A stretch of DNA of 64,000 nucleotides from Sisyra terminalis (GCA_958496175.1 OY292279.1:22940001-23004000), one strand, 5' to 3'. Counted from the first letter of the stretch, positions 1-13,329 are shown. Notes: a model not told the origin generated them from the sequence alone. Program-made: numbers and translations.

Positions 1-856
1 TTAAAAAAACTTTCCTATTTATGAATGTTAAAGAAAATTAATTTAAATGATCTTAGAAAGAATCATCTAGGAAAAAGCTCATTCAAAAAAAATTAAACTG
101 GTACCGTCAAATTATTATGCAATATTTTCAAATTTTTGCCATAACTTCATTAAAATATCTATAACTATCGTTAAAAATTTGAGAAGTACCATAACTAAAA
201 AAGTAGTGCAAAGTATAAAGAATACAAAAATATTATCTTTTCATTAAAAATAAAAGAAAACAGCTATCGACTATTATGTTATTTCCATATTTTTCCTTTG
301 TACTAATCAATACAATAGTTGAATATTAACTATTCAAAATAAATAAATATTATTACAAAATAAAGGTAAAATAATTGCAATGTTTATTTTTCCTTGTATG
401 ACTAAGGATGACATATGGACACCCTGGAAAAATATCAAATTTATAAAGCCCACAAACTGTAAGCAACCAATATCCTTGTAACTACTTGTAGCTGTTGTTG
501 ATACGCGTTAAGGAAAGAATAAAGAAAATTGAGTCCTATGAAATAAACTATAATTCATTAATAAGAAATTATGACTCAAAAATAATAAAATTTTGTTAAC
601 AATTTATAATAATAACAATTTAATTTTTCCTTTATTAATCAAAGATTAAAAGTACATACACTCTGTTCTCTTTTTAACCGAATTTTATGCGGCTTTGAAG
701 CAATGGGGTGTATATTTAAATTTTCATTTTTTTTAATATAACTTTTAGAATATTTTGTCATTTTAAAAAGGTTAAAAAATCGGAAAATTTTCTCTCCGGA
801 TATATTGCTTCTTACCATGATAAGTTTCAAAAATAATGTGAAATAGAAATATGTGA
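1..856. other. No gene seen
   Basis: AT-rich sequence with many stops on both strands. The 90-residue minus-strand open frame at 639-911 is of low complexity and runs into the neighbouring repeat, so I do not call it a gene. Confidence 0.6.
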
Positions 857-1925
857 AAAAAGCAGTTGGTGTACTTATGTACGCACATGAGAAGTTATAC
901 TTCTTTGGCATAGTTAAAAAAATATTTTCAATTCACAACCGTAGCCTCTTCCGATAGAGCTTCAACTAGCACACCAATTTTAAGTGGTTTGTGATAACTA
1001 AAATATGATATAATTAAAACACAATTTACTTTTAATATCAAAATATACAATAAGCGAACGTATATATTACAATTCAAAACACATCCATGAGAATGGAAAA
1101 TAAATACAATAATTATTTTCTAAAATTGGAACTATCGTGTTATTAGTTTCAACTGTCATTCCTATTTCATTCAATCGCTAATTTTAGCCATTTATCAGTT
1201 GTGTCAGTGTTGTATTATGAATATTTCACGGAAAGTTCCTGATTTTCCAATCATAGATTAAATTGGCTATTTATACATATTGTTTTAATCACACAATTAG
1301 CTATTTGTTCACTGTTACTGTATATTTTAGATACATAGCTGGTTACTAATATAAAATGTTTGTTACGAATTATATGAACTAACCGTTTATGAGTACACCA
1401 TGGGTCTTAAGTTCGAAAAATACTTATCGAAAACATATACTCTATAGAAGTAGATTGTTACCACAAAATAGCATGCATAGATATGTACAAATAAACCTAC
1501 ATAGCGATGCCCTAAAAATTATATTCATACAATAGTAACTAAGTACCATATTTATCCATTTATATCTATGAATTGAAACAAATTTTTTATTCAAATATAG
1601 AAAAATATAAAGTCATATAACGGATCAATCGACTTTCCTTACATTAGATTACATATTGCATTAAATAATTTTAAAAAGATACGTTTCTTTTAAATGTATT
1701 TAAACTATTGAGCATTAATATGTGTATTGTTCATATTATTAAAATTGAAAATGTTTAGTTAGTTCGACATTATCTATATTTTGAATATAAAATAACAACT
1801 GACGATACCAGTTATGACAGTAATCTTTTCCTGGCACTTTTTAACTTCGTCGTCGATCATTTCAGGTGTGAGCTGCTCTTAAAAAATAACTTGATGTCAT
1901 ATTAGTTTTCCTCCGCTGCCTTTTA
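857..1925 (-). mobile_element. Helentron-like non-autonomous element, partial (family A)
   Basis: Reversed copy of the repeat seen complete at 3886-5412 and 33184-34706. Its 3' terminus (here on the left) has the hairpin-forming segment around 867-885 (GTAC-TTAT-GTAC core), then the sub-terminal repeat gaagttatacttcttt at 891-906. Further matches to the other copies run through the block near 1190-1240 that is complementary to 'gacacaactgacaaatggc', and the 'cgaaaaatacttatcga' block near 1410. The other terminus is missing: the copy stops where a foldback half begins at about 1926. It has no coding capacity. The Helentron/HINE assignment rests only on terminal architecture. Confidence 0.6.
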
Positions 1926-2170
1926 ACAGTTATACTGTATAAACAATATATAAACAACATTGTGGTCTTATTTATGTTATATAATTATCAAAATTAAATT
2001 ATAAACATAAATTTGAGCAAAAATTCCAGCAAATAATTTTTGACGTATTGTCTTGGTACGTATTTTGATTGCCTAGCAATCCTCCTCATTGACCATCAAG
2101 TGGTATTAGATCGCTTCGTAACTGCTATGTGATGAGTGACTTTTCACGAGAAAGTGACTTATCACGTAGA
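1926..2170. repeat. Half of a foldback element (family B)
   Basis: Matches the left arm of the 47455-47955 foldback: 'gttatactgtataaacaat', the segment complementary to the 'attgc..ggcaat' hairpin near 2070-2090, and 'gaccatcaagt' near 2092-2102. The right arm is absent. It ends in a hairpin at 2130-2168 with 16-bp arms and three mismatches. In this copy the GAAA box of the hammerhead-like motif is lost. Confidence 0.55.
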
Positions 2171-3885
2171 TACTTTAAGTTTCTGATGCACACCAATAAA
2201 CGAATTTTAAATCGATAAAATATGAGAAATTTTATACGTCTACAATTCAGTAAAGACAAATTGTATTATGAACAAACTAATTCAGGTGATTTTTAATCTT
2301 ATTTGATGTAACAATTTTGCCGTTTAAAAACCAAATACATATTTGGTAACTCATTTAAATCTTTAAGAGCTTGAATAGGAATACTACCACACCCATCATA
2401 CTCTCTAGACTTGACACCTTCGAATTTAATTGGTTCCGATCTCTCTAAAAGTATCTAGATATTCAGGCTTTTACGTCAAATAAGGAGGTCGAAAATCACC
2501 TGGATCATTTTTAACCAATAAAGAATAAACATTTTATTGGTTTAGAATTGTGTTATTGTTAGGAAGATGACAGGATATTGAACCCGAATGGACAATATAT
2601 GATTAAATAAAATATTTATACATTGAAAGAAAATCGTCTTTCATTTTCCGCAAAAAAGATAAAAATGAAATTGCTTTCCGAATAATCTAATAAATTAAGA
2701 GATTCTCTCATTTTAAGTGCAATAACCATATAGGCATTTCCCTGTAAGATCAATAAGTTCTGTTGAATTTTCTGATGAGTCACAGTTTTAAATGAAATGA
2801 TTATAAATTAATGGAAATGTTCACGGATAAAATGATAATCTTGTTTCGTGATAAAATATTTCCTTTATAAATATTGGAATTTTCTATTTGAATTTTCCTG
2901 GAACACTTTAGATATGTACACTTTGTGTCTGCTTGCTACCCTCGGTATATATAGGAACCCGTCTTTATACATATGTATGTATATTGGTTTCCATGTTTCA
3001 TTTTTCGCTGAACAATGCTCGAAGGGGTTTGAATATGATCTTATTATTCCCGTGGTTGCATATTATTCCTCTTTACCGTATACTGCACTAGCGACAGAAA
3101 AACTCAATTCTCAAAGCTTATAAGTACCGAGTTAAAGGCAAATGTTCGCTCATAACGTGGCTAACAAGTTGTCTTGTATTTTCTAGCGTGCTGTTAACGC
3201 TCTCACCTATTTTTCCTGTAAACTGTAATTTGCCCGGAGCCAATTGAACGCGCGTGTATGTATGTATCGCTGATGTCTACTTAAGACAATTTACCATAAA
3301 CACAATAACTCGTTATCTAATAATTAATTATAATCCCATAGAGTGCCCTTTAGGATCGCGTGTCCACCACGCCAAATGCGTGACTCAAGTGCAATAATCT
3401 TGCACAAACCACAAAAACATACAACTGAAAGTTACATCCCTTAAATAATGCTGCACTTCTAATTTAACGTTACACTTCAAACTACTTCAATTTCAAAAAA
3501 AAAAAATAAGTAAATCAACTTTTACTTGGTACATAATTGCTCTAAATTTCATTAATTTAAATTGCCAATAAAACCTGAAATGCCGAAAATCCCTTACCTA
3601 TACATTATATAAATGCCCGAAAAAATGTATATAAATAACTCTTCTTTAATTTTTTATTTTATATTCCCTCGTTTTTATAGGCTCCATATAATTTATTGTT
3701 GGTGCCTGTTTTACTTTTTATTTTCTTTACGGTCTATAAACTAGAAAAACGAGGAAGAGAAAATACGAAAAATTTAAGTTTATTTTATGTAAAATGAAGC
3801 AATCCAAAAATGATGAGAAAATTTTTATTAAATTTAAAAATATACCTATTATATATTTATGGGGAAAAAGAGAGTTAAAAATATC
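2171..3885. other. No gene seen
   Basis: Open frames at 2848-3123 (91 residues) and 3794-4018 are short and unrecognised. The second runs into the element starting at 3886. A relatively GC-richer stretch near 3180-3420 has no coding signature that I can support. Confidence 0.5.
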
Positions 3886-5412
3886 TTTTTTTTTGAAGTT
3901 ATACTTCTTGACTGGCGTTTTGAAAAAAAAAATAATGAGAGTAAATTGTTACGAAAATGTTGCTTTAAAGTGTCAGTTTGAAGTTGCTCGCAAACGGTTA
4001 GCGAGAAAGAACGGTTAAAGTAGGCGAAATCTGGCCGATTTTTGGGAGCTATATGAATAGTAGTAAAACGACTAAAACACTATCGCATCGATCAAGTTAA
4101 GCCAGCACTCGCAAATGTTTTTCGTTTATCAGAAAAGAAGGGAGGGGCTATCATCCTGAACAATCCCGAATCATTTACGAAGTAATAGCTAACAGTCAAG
4201 AAATACATAAACAGTCATATACACCTGACAGTATATGTTGGTATATGTATTTCTTCTTTAGAACGGTTAGAACCTTCAGAACATGGAAAAGATCGTTGAA
4301 CTAAATATTTTAGAAATTTATAGTCTAGGATCTAAATGAAAAAATCTAAATATCCATATTAATTCACAATTAAGTAGTAATTTCCCGTAAAATATTCATC
4401 GCTCAATACTGACACAGCTGACAAATGGTAAAAATTGTCAATTAATTGAATGAAATTACAATGACTGTTAAAACCATAGCAACAATAATTCAGTTCAAAT
4501 TTGAAACAATGATTGTATTTCACTCACATGTATGTGTAAACAATATTTATCTACCTTTGCCAAAATATATGCAAACATATTACTTATGTACGTTTGCCTA
4601 TTATTATTATAATGAGAATTAAAATGCATTTAAAAGAAATACATTTTTCTGTAAAAGTCGATTGATACATGAAATTACATTATATTTTTTAATATTTGAA
4701 TTAAAAATCAGTTTCAATACATAAATGTAAATGGGTTAATGAATTATACATATACTATTATATTAATATAATTTTAAGGACGTTGCTATTTAGGATTGTT
4801 TATACATAATACCTTTACAGGATATAAAGGCAATAATCTATTTCTATATAGTAAATGTTTTCGATAAGTATTTTTCGAACATGTGACCCATTCTGTTAAT
4901 TCGGTTAAACGATTAATTCATATAATATGCTACATACATTTTATATAAGAAACCAAATGTCTAAAGATAATTTTGTTATGCATAAATAATCAATTTATTC
5001 TTTTATTTGAAAATCATTAATTTTTCGTGAAATATTCACAGCCCAACACTGACTCAACTGACAAATGGCTAAATTAGCAATTAAATGGAATTGAAATGAC
5101 AGTTATAACTAATGCCATGATAGTTCAAATTTGAGCCAATAATTTTTTTATTGGTATTCCACTTACATTGATGTATTTAAAACATTATATTCTTTCTTCT
5201 TATCTTTGGCGCAACACAGACTTTTTCTTATTATGTATTATGATATTAAAAGTAATTTGTGTTTAAAATTGTATCATATTTTAGTAACCACAAATTTTAT
5301 AACTGGTGTGCCAGTTCAGGCACTACCAGAAGAGGATTAAAAACTTCTTTTTAACTATATCAAAGAAATATAACTTCTCACATGCGTACATAAGTACACA
5401 CACTGTTTTTTT
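3886..5412 (+). mobile_element. Helentron-like non-autonomous element, full length (family A)
   Basis: About 1.53 kb and near-collinear with 33184-34706. The 5' end is a run of T followed by the sub-terminal repeat gaagttatacttctt at 3895-3909. Near the 3' end lies its inverse (aaagaaatataacttc, ending at 5376), then about 35 bp with the hairpin core GTAC-AT-AAGTAC and 'acacactg' before a T run. Inside, two blocks about 640 bp apart (near 4391 and 5031) share 'aatattca' and 'ctgacaaatgg', so the element carries an internal direct duplication. There is no ORF of any size. Sub-terminal inverted repeats, a 3' hairpin and T-rich junctions fit Helentron-associated non-autonomous elements (HINE/DINE-1 type). 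A different TIR element cannot be excluded. Confidence 0.7.
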
Positions 5413-8400
5413 TTATAAAACGATTACTAATATGGTAAAAGGGAAAAAAATAAATCAATCTTGAATTTCTTTTTGCATCACGTAGGAAATGTCAAAATTC
5501 TACGCCTTCGTAATTTCAGTGGAGGATGTAAGTGTGGGGGTGGAGTGTGTGCAATGTGTGTGTTGGTGAAGACGAGCGTTTCTTAGCTTAAGAAATACGG
5601 GGAATGAACCGAGTACATGGTTTCGCCTTATAAGTTCACTTAATGTTTAAGACGAGGCTGTTTATCGTCATAATATTTACGGCATCGTAATAATATACGA
5701 AACTCCAGGTACCGGACATGACATACCGGATACCGGAACTGTTGTATATTCAGTGTATAATGAATCATAATGAATAAGCAACATTTAAATATCTTAATAC
5801 TGTGTGCCAAAGGAAATTATACGAAATTAGGAAGAATGAAACGAGACGAGACAAAAATACATTCACGGAAAGCTCAAAGATTTGTAGGTGTTTTTTCCGA
5901 AAGAAAAATAAATAATTACCACATGTCATTGTTGAGGATATGTTTAAATTTTTCAACGAATTTATTGACTCCTTTTTTTCAATAATTTTTCGTAGTCATT
6001 ATAAAACAAATACAGCAAATAGTAAATAGTAAATATCAAATTTAATGACTAAAAATCATGGCGCGACTTAATCTAAAATTGGAATCAAAGCGTCTCCCAC
6101 CCACCCCCGATTTTTTTTCAAAGCTTTACTCTTCCAACTAACCAACGCTCATTATGGACGGAAGAAAAATGCGGTTGATCGTGCATTAAATTGCACATTT
6201 GGTTGACGTTTCCACACGCCAACATTCAATTTTTGTTTTATTCAAGTAACTAATAGTTATGGTGTGCACCTCGACCACCCAATTCTCCCGGTTCCACTTA
6301 CAGGACGCTTGAATATACCTATGTGAAACAATAAACAGAAGAGATAGCCGTTTGCAACTTATGCATATGCACACGACAAACACCTTTTGTCGCCCCATTC
6401 TGTTTATGACCATATAATTTTCTAACCGCACCCATCCGCACAGCTTTCAAAGCTCTACCATTCTTCATCACTTGATCCGTGTGGTGTTTTGCAGCCTTAA
6501 TACCGAATGTTCTCACTGTCCAACTCACCCTATTTGAATTAATATGGAAAAGCTTTATTGCTTGTTTTTGCATACATGTGCATACAAAATATTTCCTCAT
6601 GCTTCCACCCGTCGTTTATTTGATTTTTACACATGCAATACAACATTTCGTTTAAAAATATTTATTTTTTATATTTCCCTCAATATTCTTATACTTTAAA
6701 CAATTATTATTTACGTACCCAGCTTCGCTCGGGAAAGTTTCGCTATTTTCGAATTACACTTTAAAAAAAAATCATTCTTAAATATTAAATCAACCGGGCC
6801 AAATGAATTTTGGACCGGGACACCGGAACACGGACCTTGAAACCTGTATGGTATTTACTGTATGGTAACCCTACCATAGTCGCAATTCGAATAATACATA
6901 TAGCCATTAAGATACCTTATGTTGTTTTAAATATCGGAAAAGATAACATAAAACATTTTATTTTATAATTAAAAATAACAAAAACTGCTCTCTTAATAAC
7001 CCAGTAGAAGAGATAACTGCTCTAGGTTAAAAATCTTAATTATTGAAAAATAAATTTGGATTTTTGATTTTCCTTAATTTTCATCATACAAATAAATAAA
7101 AACTAAAAATCACTTTTTTGGTATAAGTACCAAAAAAGCTTTCATACTAATTTTGTAAAAAACTGTTATTTTGATAAAACCGAAACAGACACTTAATATT
7201 TGGTTCTAAATAATGTATAAAAACAGAAGTTCAGTTATTGATAATGTTAAAACTGTTATGAAATGTTAGAACTCAATAAAATAAAAAAAAATCAATCCTT
7301 AAATCCTTAACCCTCAAGAAACAAAACAGTTTAATATTAAACGGTAATAATATACGTCTTTAAGGGTATGGTGGTTATTAAATTTGAAATTTCGATTGTT
7401 AGACCACATGTTATTCCAAACACATTTTGTCATCCTTTTTTACTATTTTAGGGGAGGAATTTTCAAAAATCCTTCCTTATCAGATATATACTTCGTATAA
7501 GGAATACACATCTCAAATTTCACCAGTCAGTTGGGACAAACAGTTATAATATATAACATTTATTAATACACAAACAATAAAACTTATACATTTTTACTTT
7601 TAGCTTTATTATTATAACTATTTTCGGTAGTTTTTTGCAGTAAAAAAAGGATACAGTGAGACACAAACCTATGCTCTATTATATACACAGCAAAGACATT
7701 AACTTAAATTGGTTGAAAAAATCTGACATTCTTAGTATATAAATATTTAAGTTAATATTGTACCTGTGTTTTGAAACAATCCTTTCTACTGTAAAGTATT
7801 GATTTATAAACATTTTGTAGTTTGCTATTTGAGAGTAGTACATTTATATTATTTGAATGAATATCTATTTTTAGTTTCCTATCCAAATACGTTTCATAGT
7901 ATACTGAAAGAAACTTTCCAGAAAGTAAGTTTTCCTTACTTATTAATGAAGAAAGTTTGTTGGTACTTTCACTCAAAATAAAACAAAAATGCTTACAAAT
8001 TATAATTAATGAATACAATTGTATACTTGATAAAAATTAATTCAAAGTATTTAAAAGGATACATATAATAAGAAACGTTTCAATGGGTCTCATATTGTGC
8101 TCTAGACTATGAATAACATGAGCACTTGTAAGGGTCTGATCCATATATAAAATAGCATCAAATTCACAGGGTTATTTAATACAACTGTAATCGTTCCAAA
8201 GGACCATACAAATGTTTTATGAAGATGAAAGGATATCAAAATGCTGGTTGATTTATTAATAGGACACAAAAATTTGGGAAATTATCTTCAAATTGATGGG
8301 ATAAACACTAATTAAGTGCCTGTAGAAAATGCAATAGGTAATCAACTTTTGAAAAGTATGATAAATTATAAAATCATTTTTTAATTTATAATTGAGATTC

Positions 8401-10484
8401 GAAATTCAATGATTTATATTTTCAATTAAATATATTTTTATTTAAAATAATTTTTTCGCGAAAACAGTCTTGAGTGTTTCTTACAATAAAACCATCCTTT
8501 CAATAAAACGAGGCCAATAAATTTCGATTTCATAAGTTGATTTATTTCAAATTTATTCGTACACTAGAAATTCGATTCATTACAAAAGCAAATAGAGCTT
8601 GAAATTCAGTGTTTTCTTTTCTTATTTAATTCTATATTGAGTTTAACGAAACTACTCGTCCTTGCCCACAATGTCTAGAACATTGAACTTCAAACTATAA
8701 TATAATATGCAGCTCTTGGGACCCGTAACGTTTCCGGGTAAAAACCAATAGAGGGGAAAACCCACCATTCCTCACAATATTGTTATCAATAAGAAAATGT
8801 AATTTCCTTAAATGATGCATGCAGGCATAGAATCGAAAAAAATTGGATAAATGTTCATTTTTGATCATAATTGATCATAAATTTTAGCGACATATGACGA
8901 GAAATAACTTAAGAAAAACAATACGGAAAAGTTAATTAATCAATCATTTATATTATTACAAATATTTTTTTAATTAAAATAAAACTTTTTGATATGTATG
9001 ATTTTAATAAATTAATAATAAAAAATGTATTGATAAAAGGATCCTCTACCGCCAAGGGCCCGAAATGGCGTCTCTTCCAGTTGCATTTCACGTCACTGGA
9101 TGACATTTAACACTAAAAGCTTTTAAAGTGTTTAAATAGTTTTGAAATTAACAAGGATTTGGCGTGTGTTTATTTGGAAAATAACGAAAACTTAATTTTC
9201 CTGAGCTAGCAATATATGATATAAATTTTGTCAATTTTATCTTATTTATATTTTAAGTAATTCCATTCTTTGACACGAACAAAGCATTTTAACTTGACAA
9301 AAAAAAAAAAACGAAATCATACAAAATTGGTTAGTGTTCCAGTTGTAATCATAGTCTTAGATAATGTAATAGCATCTTAAACCATATGAAAATAAATTCT
9401 TATTTTTTTCTCTTTTCCCGCTACTTTATTCCCCTTTGTCATTCGTTTATTTTCATATTAGATAAAAAAAAATCATCCCTCCGACCACTCACGAATAAAT
9501 GCACGAATATGAGCACAGATTGTATAATAATGGTTCTGGTATCGTAAAAGTTTACGAGCCAACTTGACAACTCTAAACATCTTTTGCTCGTAAAAAAAAA
9601 TTGGACAAATTCATGCCTTAGATGGAAGACGACTTGAATATAAAAAATTAGGCCAAATGTTGATTTTTACGTTGATTTATTTTTGGACAACTTTATTTTA
9701 AAAAAAATGAAATAAAAGTAAAATTTAAGGAGTTTTGTTAAGTTTCAAATTTTAGAGTAAATGTATACAGAAATATTATCATAAAATGACCAGCATCCGG
9801 AAAAGCTAATGCAAAAGTTTACTGATTACGTGACCTCTAATAAAACATCTTCCGACAACTTAAACTTGTAAATTAAACTTCGAAACAATTCAAACGTTTT
9901 CGCTAATTGATTTCGGTAAATGTAGATAAATTATTCGTATCTAAAGAAATAAATTCTTTGAAATTAATTTCATGAAATGAATAGGTAAAAATGGATGAAT
10001 AATTGATGATAGGGTTTTCACTAGAAAAATCATTACCGTAACATTGGGCAAGAACGGATATTCAACTTCTTTTTTCCGTTTATATCCTTGAGGAAAAATA
10101 ATGGTTCTCGTAATGAATAGTATTAGTTTAGATTCAAGTTTTGTTGGCTTGTGAAAAAATGAAACCAAAGGTGATTTTAACCAACACAAGCTGAAAAAAT
10201 CAACTATAAGACCATACAATTAGTAAAGCTTACCTGAAAATATAAATTCCATTTGCACCTATTTGAAATTCCTTCTTTATCCATTAACCTTTTTAACTTA
10301 GTAAATACACTACTATAATCTCAAAATAATGTCCTCATGGGAAGAATATTTGTTATCTGAAATACGATACAAGATGGCCTAAGAGTCATGAAAGAGTTTT
10401 AATCAGTCACTGGATGTTAAGTGTTTATTCTTTTTTTATAATTAATATCTTAAAAGAAAGAACAAATCTTGATTTTTTTTTATA
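5413..10484. other. Long stretch without a supported gene
   Basis: Mostly AT-rich. Three points stand out. 'ccgg'-rich patches near 5708-5742 and 6796-6830 faintly resemble the hAT termini at 24181 and 25170. The segment 6180-6600 is unusually GC-rich for this window and has a 93-residue minus-strand open frame with no recognisable domain. A 'cagcttcgctcggg' motif lies near 6719-6733, a string I associate with dispersed insect repeats. I see no splice-flanked coding block. Confidence 0.4.
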
Positions 10485-11840
10485 CTAAATACGAATAATA
10501 TCAATCATTTTTTAAATGTCTTCCACTTTCAAATTCACACAAATGAGCTTTTTACTTTTTCGATGACATCATTTATTACAGCTCATAACGTCTCTGGCTC
10601 TAATACCTTAGTTTCGAAACGAATATTTTCTTTAAGTTGTGAAATTGTCCGAGGTCTATTTGTGAAAACTTTTCCCTTCAGGTATTTCCATAAAAAGAAA
10701 TCACATCCATCAAACTAGCACTACACTTTTGGAATTTGGAAAAAATAACTACGGAATATTTTGTCGTTTCAAGAGTGATGAAATAAAAATCTTCATAACT
10801 TTTATATTGTCCCGGAAAAAACCATTTTAAGAAAAAGCTCGATTTTGGTTATTTTTCACAGGTTGAAATTTTGATTTTTTTTTTGCTCCATTAATTGGTA
10901 TTTTTTCGGTGCTCGAAAAATTTGAAAGAAAAATTTTTATCACATGCATATTTTCCCGGAAAAGTCATTTAAAGAAAAAGCTCTATTTTGATATTTCTCA
11001 AATATTAAAATATCAAAATTTTTATTTCACCAGTAATTGATATTTTTTGTTGCGCAATATTTTTGAAAGAAAATATTTTCCCAGAATTAGCCATTTGAAG
11101 AAAAAGCTTGATTTGGGGGATTTTCCAAATAGTGAAATTTTAATTTTTTTTTGCGCCAATAATTCGTGCTTTTTTGTAGTTTGAAAGTTCTTAAAAAGAT
11201 AAACATCAATAATGGCGGAAAAAAATTGAAAATTGAATATTAACAGAAAAGCTCTTTAGAATAGCTTTAAAGACAAAAAAACACTAAAATATGCCGTAGT
11301 TATTTTTTCCAAATTCCAAAAGTGTATTGCCAACTTGATGAACGTAAAGTAATCAGAGGCCGTGAAATCCAAAGATCTTGGCGGATAGCCCAATGCACAT
11401 CTTCTCGAAATTATACGGTTGCCAGATATGGCTCTTTCAACTTGCAAGATGGCTTCCGCTGTATGGCAAGTAGTGTCATCTTGCTGAAACTACATTTTAT
11501 ACATCGTCTACATTTTACTGAAGGTCTTACCAAATTCTAATGTACAATGGCCCTATATCATTCTCCATTTACGGTCACTGCTTTACGATTGTCACACTGG
11601 AAAAAAAACGATCTGATTCTGTTTCGTAATGTTTATTCCCACCGACCCGTGCATTGGAGAAAATGCGATTAATGCTAGGATACACCTCAAAGATTTTCAA
11701 TAGTTTGAAATCTGTAGTTTTTGTTGCATTTCTAACGTAAAAATGACGAAAAAATACTCGCTGCGTTCTTGCAATTGAATATTGGTCCTCAAAGTAAAAT
11801 TGAACGATTTGGTGCGCTGTAATATACTGTATTTTTCCAT
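10485..11840 (-). pseudogene. Tc1/mariner-type transposase pseudogene, split by an insertion
   Basis: Minus-strand remnant of an IS630/Tc1/mariner transposase. The likely start is the ATG at 11838-11840 (MEKYS...). The N-terminal helix-turn-helix region follows after a frameshift (TAHQIVQFYFEDQYSIARTQ, then FRHFYVRN). Next comes FFFQCDNRKAVTVNGE near 11570-11610. The catalytic block near 11355-11500 has FQQDDTTCHTAEA, NRIISRR and PPRSLDFTASDYF. The first catalytic Asp region (usual FSDEAHF) is deleted. The second and third acidic positions are QQD and SLD, 36 residues apart here. The protein is cut after DYF by the family C element. It resumes at 10702 with DFFLWKYLKGKVF and NRPRTISQLKENI, then a stop after LEPETL. 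Several stops and frameshifts make it clearly dead. Confidence 0.85.
10703..11345. mobile_element. Nested TIR element (family C) with 9-bp target duplication
   Basis: 643 bp bounded by ~60-bp terminal inverted repeats at 10703-10762 and 11286-11345. Both read ACRTYCATCAA inward, then 'acacttttggaatttgg' and 'ataactacgg'. Flanks aaagaaatc (10694-10702) and aaagtaatc (11346-11354) agree at 8 of 9 bases and both encode the Asp-aromatic-Phe of the interrupted mariner transposase, so insertion duplicated 9 bp of target. Inside are three diverged units starting 'cccggaaaa' near 10811, 10955 and 11080, each with 'agaaaaagct'. No coding sequence. A 9-bp duplication with long TIRs suggests a Mutator-like non-autonomous element. 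That superfamily call is inference. Confidence 0.8.
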
Positions 11841-13329
11841 GTTAAATTTTCACACTTACCGAATGCAACGTCGGGAAAAAAGAAAAAGGATAGCTGATTA
11901 TAAACAAAGGTATAGATATTTCAAACTTCTTCGTGACTTTTAAACCATTCTGTACAAATAGACTAGAGGGCATGGAAACAGATATTGAAATGGCGATGAC
12001 ATTATGAGGAAATACAGCAAAATTGTTAAAGATGAAAAGTAAAACCAACCACGAAAACCACGGTAAACCAATTTAATCCTAATTAAAAATATCACCAACA
12101 TTTTAGGCTAACAAATGCTAAAACTTGAGTGAAAAAAGATTAAAAGTTATTTTATCTGATTTAATAAAATATTTTATCGAAATTCGGCATTATTTATTAT
12201 AATTATTGATATTTTATAGGACATTAATGATAAACTGGAAATAATTTCATTAAGGCAGGTCGGGAGATACACATATAGCTTCATATTCGAAGCACACAAA
12301 TGATGCCATGTTGAACTATATTAGTAACTTTGTTATCAATTGTTGGGAGAACTAATAGTCGAACAACGATTCGCCGTCACATTGTTTGACTATGAGGACT
12401 TGCTTTACTTTATTAATGTACCAATTCAATTGATATTATATAATACGGCACATAACAATGGGAAGGAATGAGGAAAATACGAAGGGTAAATTTGAGCGAG
12501 AGAAGGTTATGGTCGCCCACCCCCATGGTTGAAAAATACCATACTGTTGCAATTGTATCCCTCGTCATTCGAATTTCAATACACGCGATTATAATCAAAA
12601 CTGTTTTGCATTTAAATTGTTTATGTCCAAGTTTCCGTTTTCATAACACTAATGATAATCAATTAAACATATAGACGTAGTTGAATGTAATCGGGGGTTT
12701 GTTATGACCCTCTTGCATGGCTTGCACTTTAACTCACTTCTTTAGCTTGTAAAACCTATACTTTATGTGTTATACAATTGCAATTATATCCTGTTGAAGT
12801 AAAAAATGTAATTTGATTAAATTCATTGTTATACCTTTTCTTAATTGAAAACAGGCAGGTCAGATTTAAAAATAAAATGTCGATTTCAATATAAATAAAT
12901 GACCTCTCCAGATTGCTAGTATTTTTCTGTTGTATACAAACTAATGGGGTACACTGCTTTAATTAGCATGAATGGCTGGATTGCTACTTGGTTAAAATTA
13001 GAAATATATTAATTTATTTGAGAAATAAAAATATACAAAGAAGAAAAAAAGAACACCTTCCAAAACTATCACAAATTTGGTTTTCAAAAGATAACTTACG
13101 GTGTCAATTCAGAAAAATCCAGACCAAGTTCAGGTTTTTGTGTTTGAGGCCATACAAATAGTACCTAGATACCCACCTTAAAATAAAATGATATATTGTG
13201 ATCTATAAACAACTTAAGTACAGGACAAATTTAAAGGAGTGTTAAAGGCGTAATGTCAAACTCACGAAATCTTTTAGGCACAAAAGTGTGACCCAACTAG
13301 AGTTTATACCAGATTTCGTTGAAGTATTA
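11841..13329. other. No gene seen
   Basis: The left edge may include terminal sequence of the mariner copy. The stretch 12440-12660 is less AT-rich and carries two overlapping short open frames on opposite strands (12413-12598 and 12468-12674), neither recognisable. Confidence 0.4.

Noticed and set aside
2770..2810. CTGATGAGTCACAG as another hammerhead core
   Set aside because: No GAAA box or complementary stem I strand follows.
6319..6600. 93-residue minus-strand frame in a GC-richer patch
   Set aside because: Overlapped by another frame on the same strand, with no motif; composition alone is not enough.
6714..6735. 'cagcttcgctcggg' motif as a defined element end
   Set aside because: Resembles a common insect repeat phrase but I could not find a second boundary or another copy in the window.
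5700..6840. Possible second hAT element bounded by ccgg-rich patches
   Set aside because: The two patches do not form convincing inverted termini, no 8-bp duplication, no transposase motif between them.
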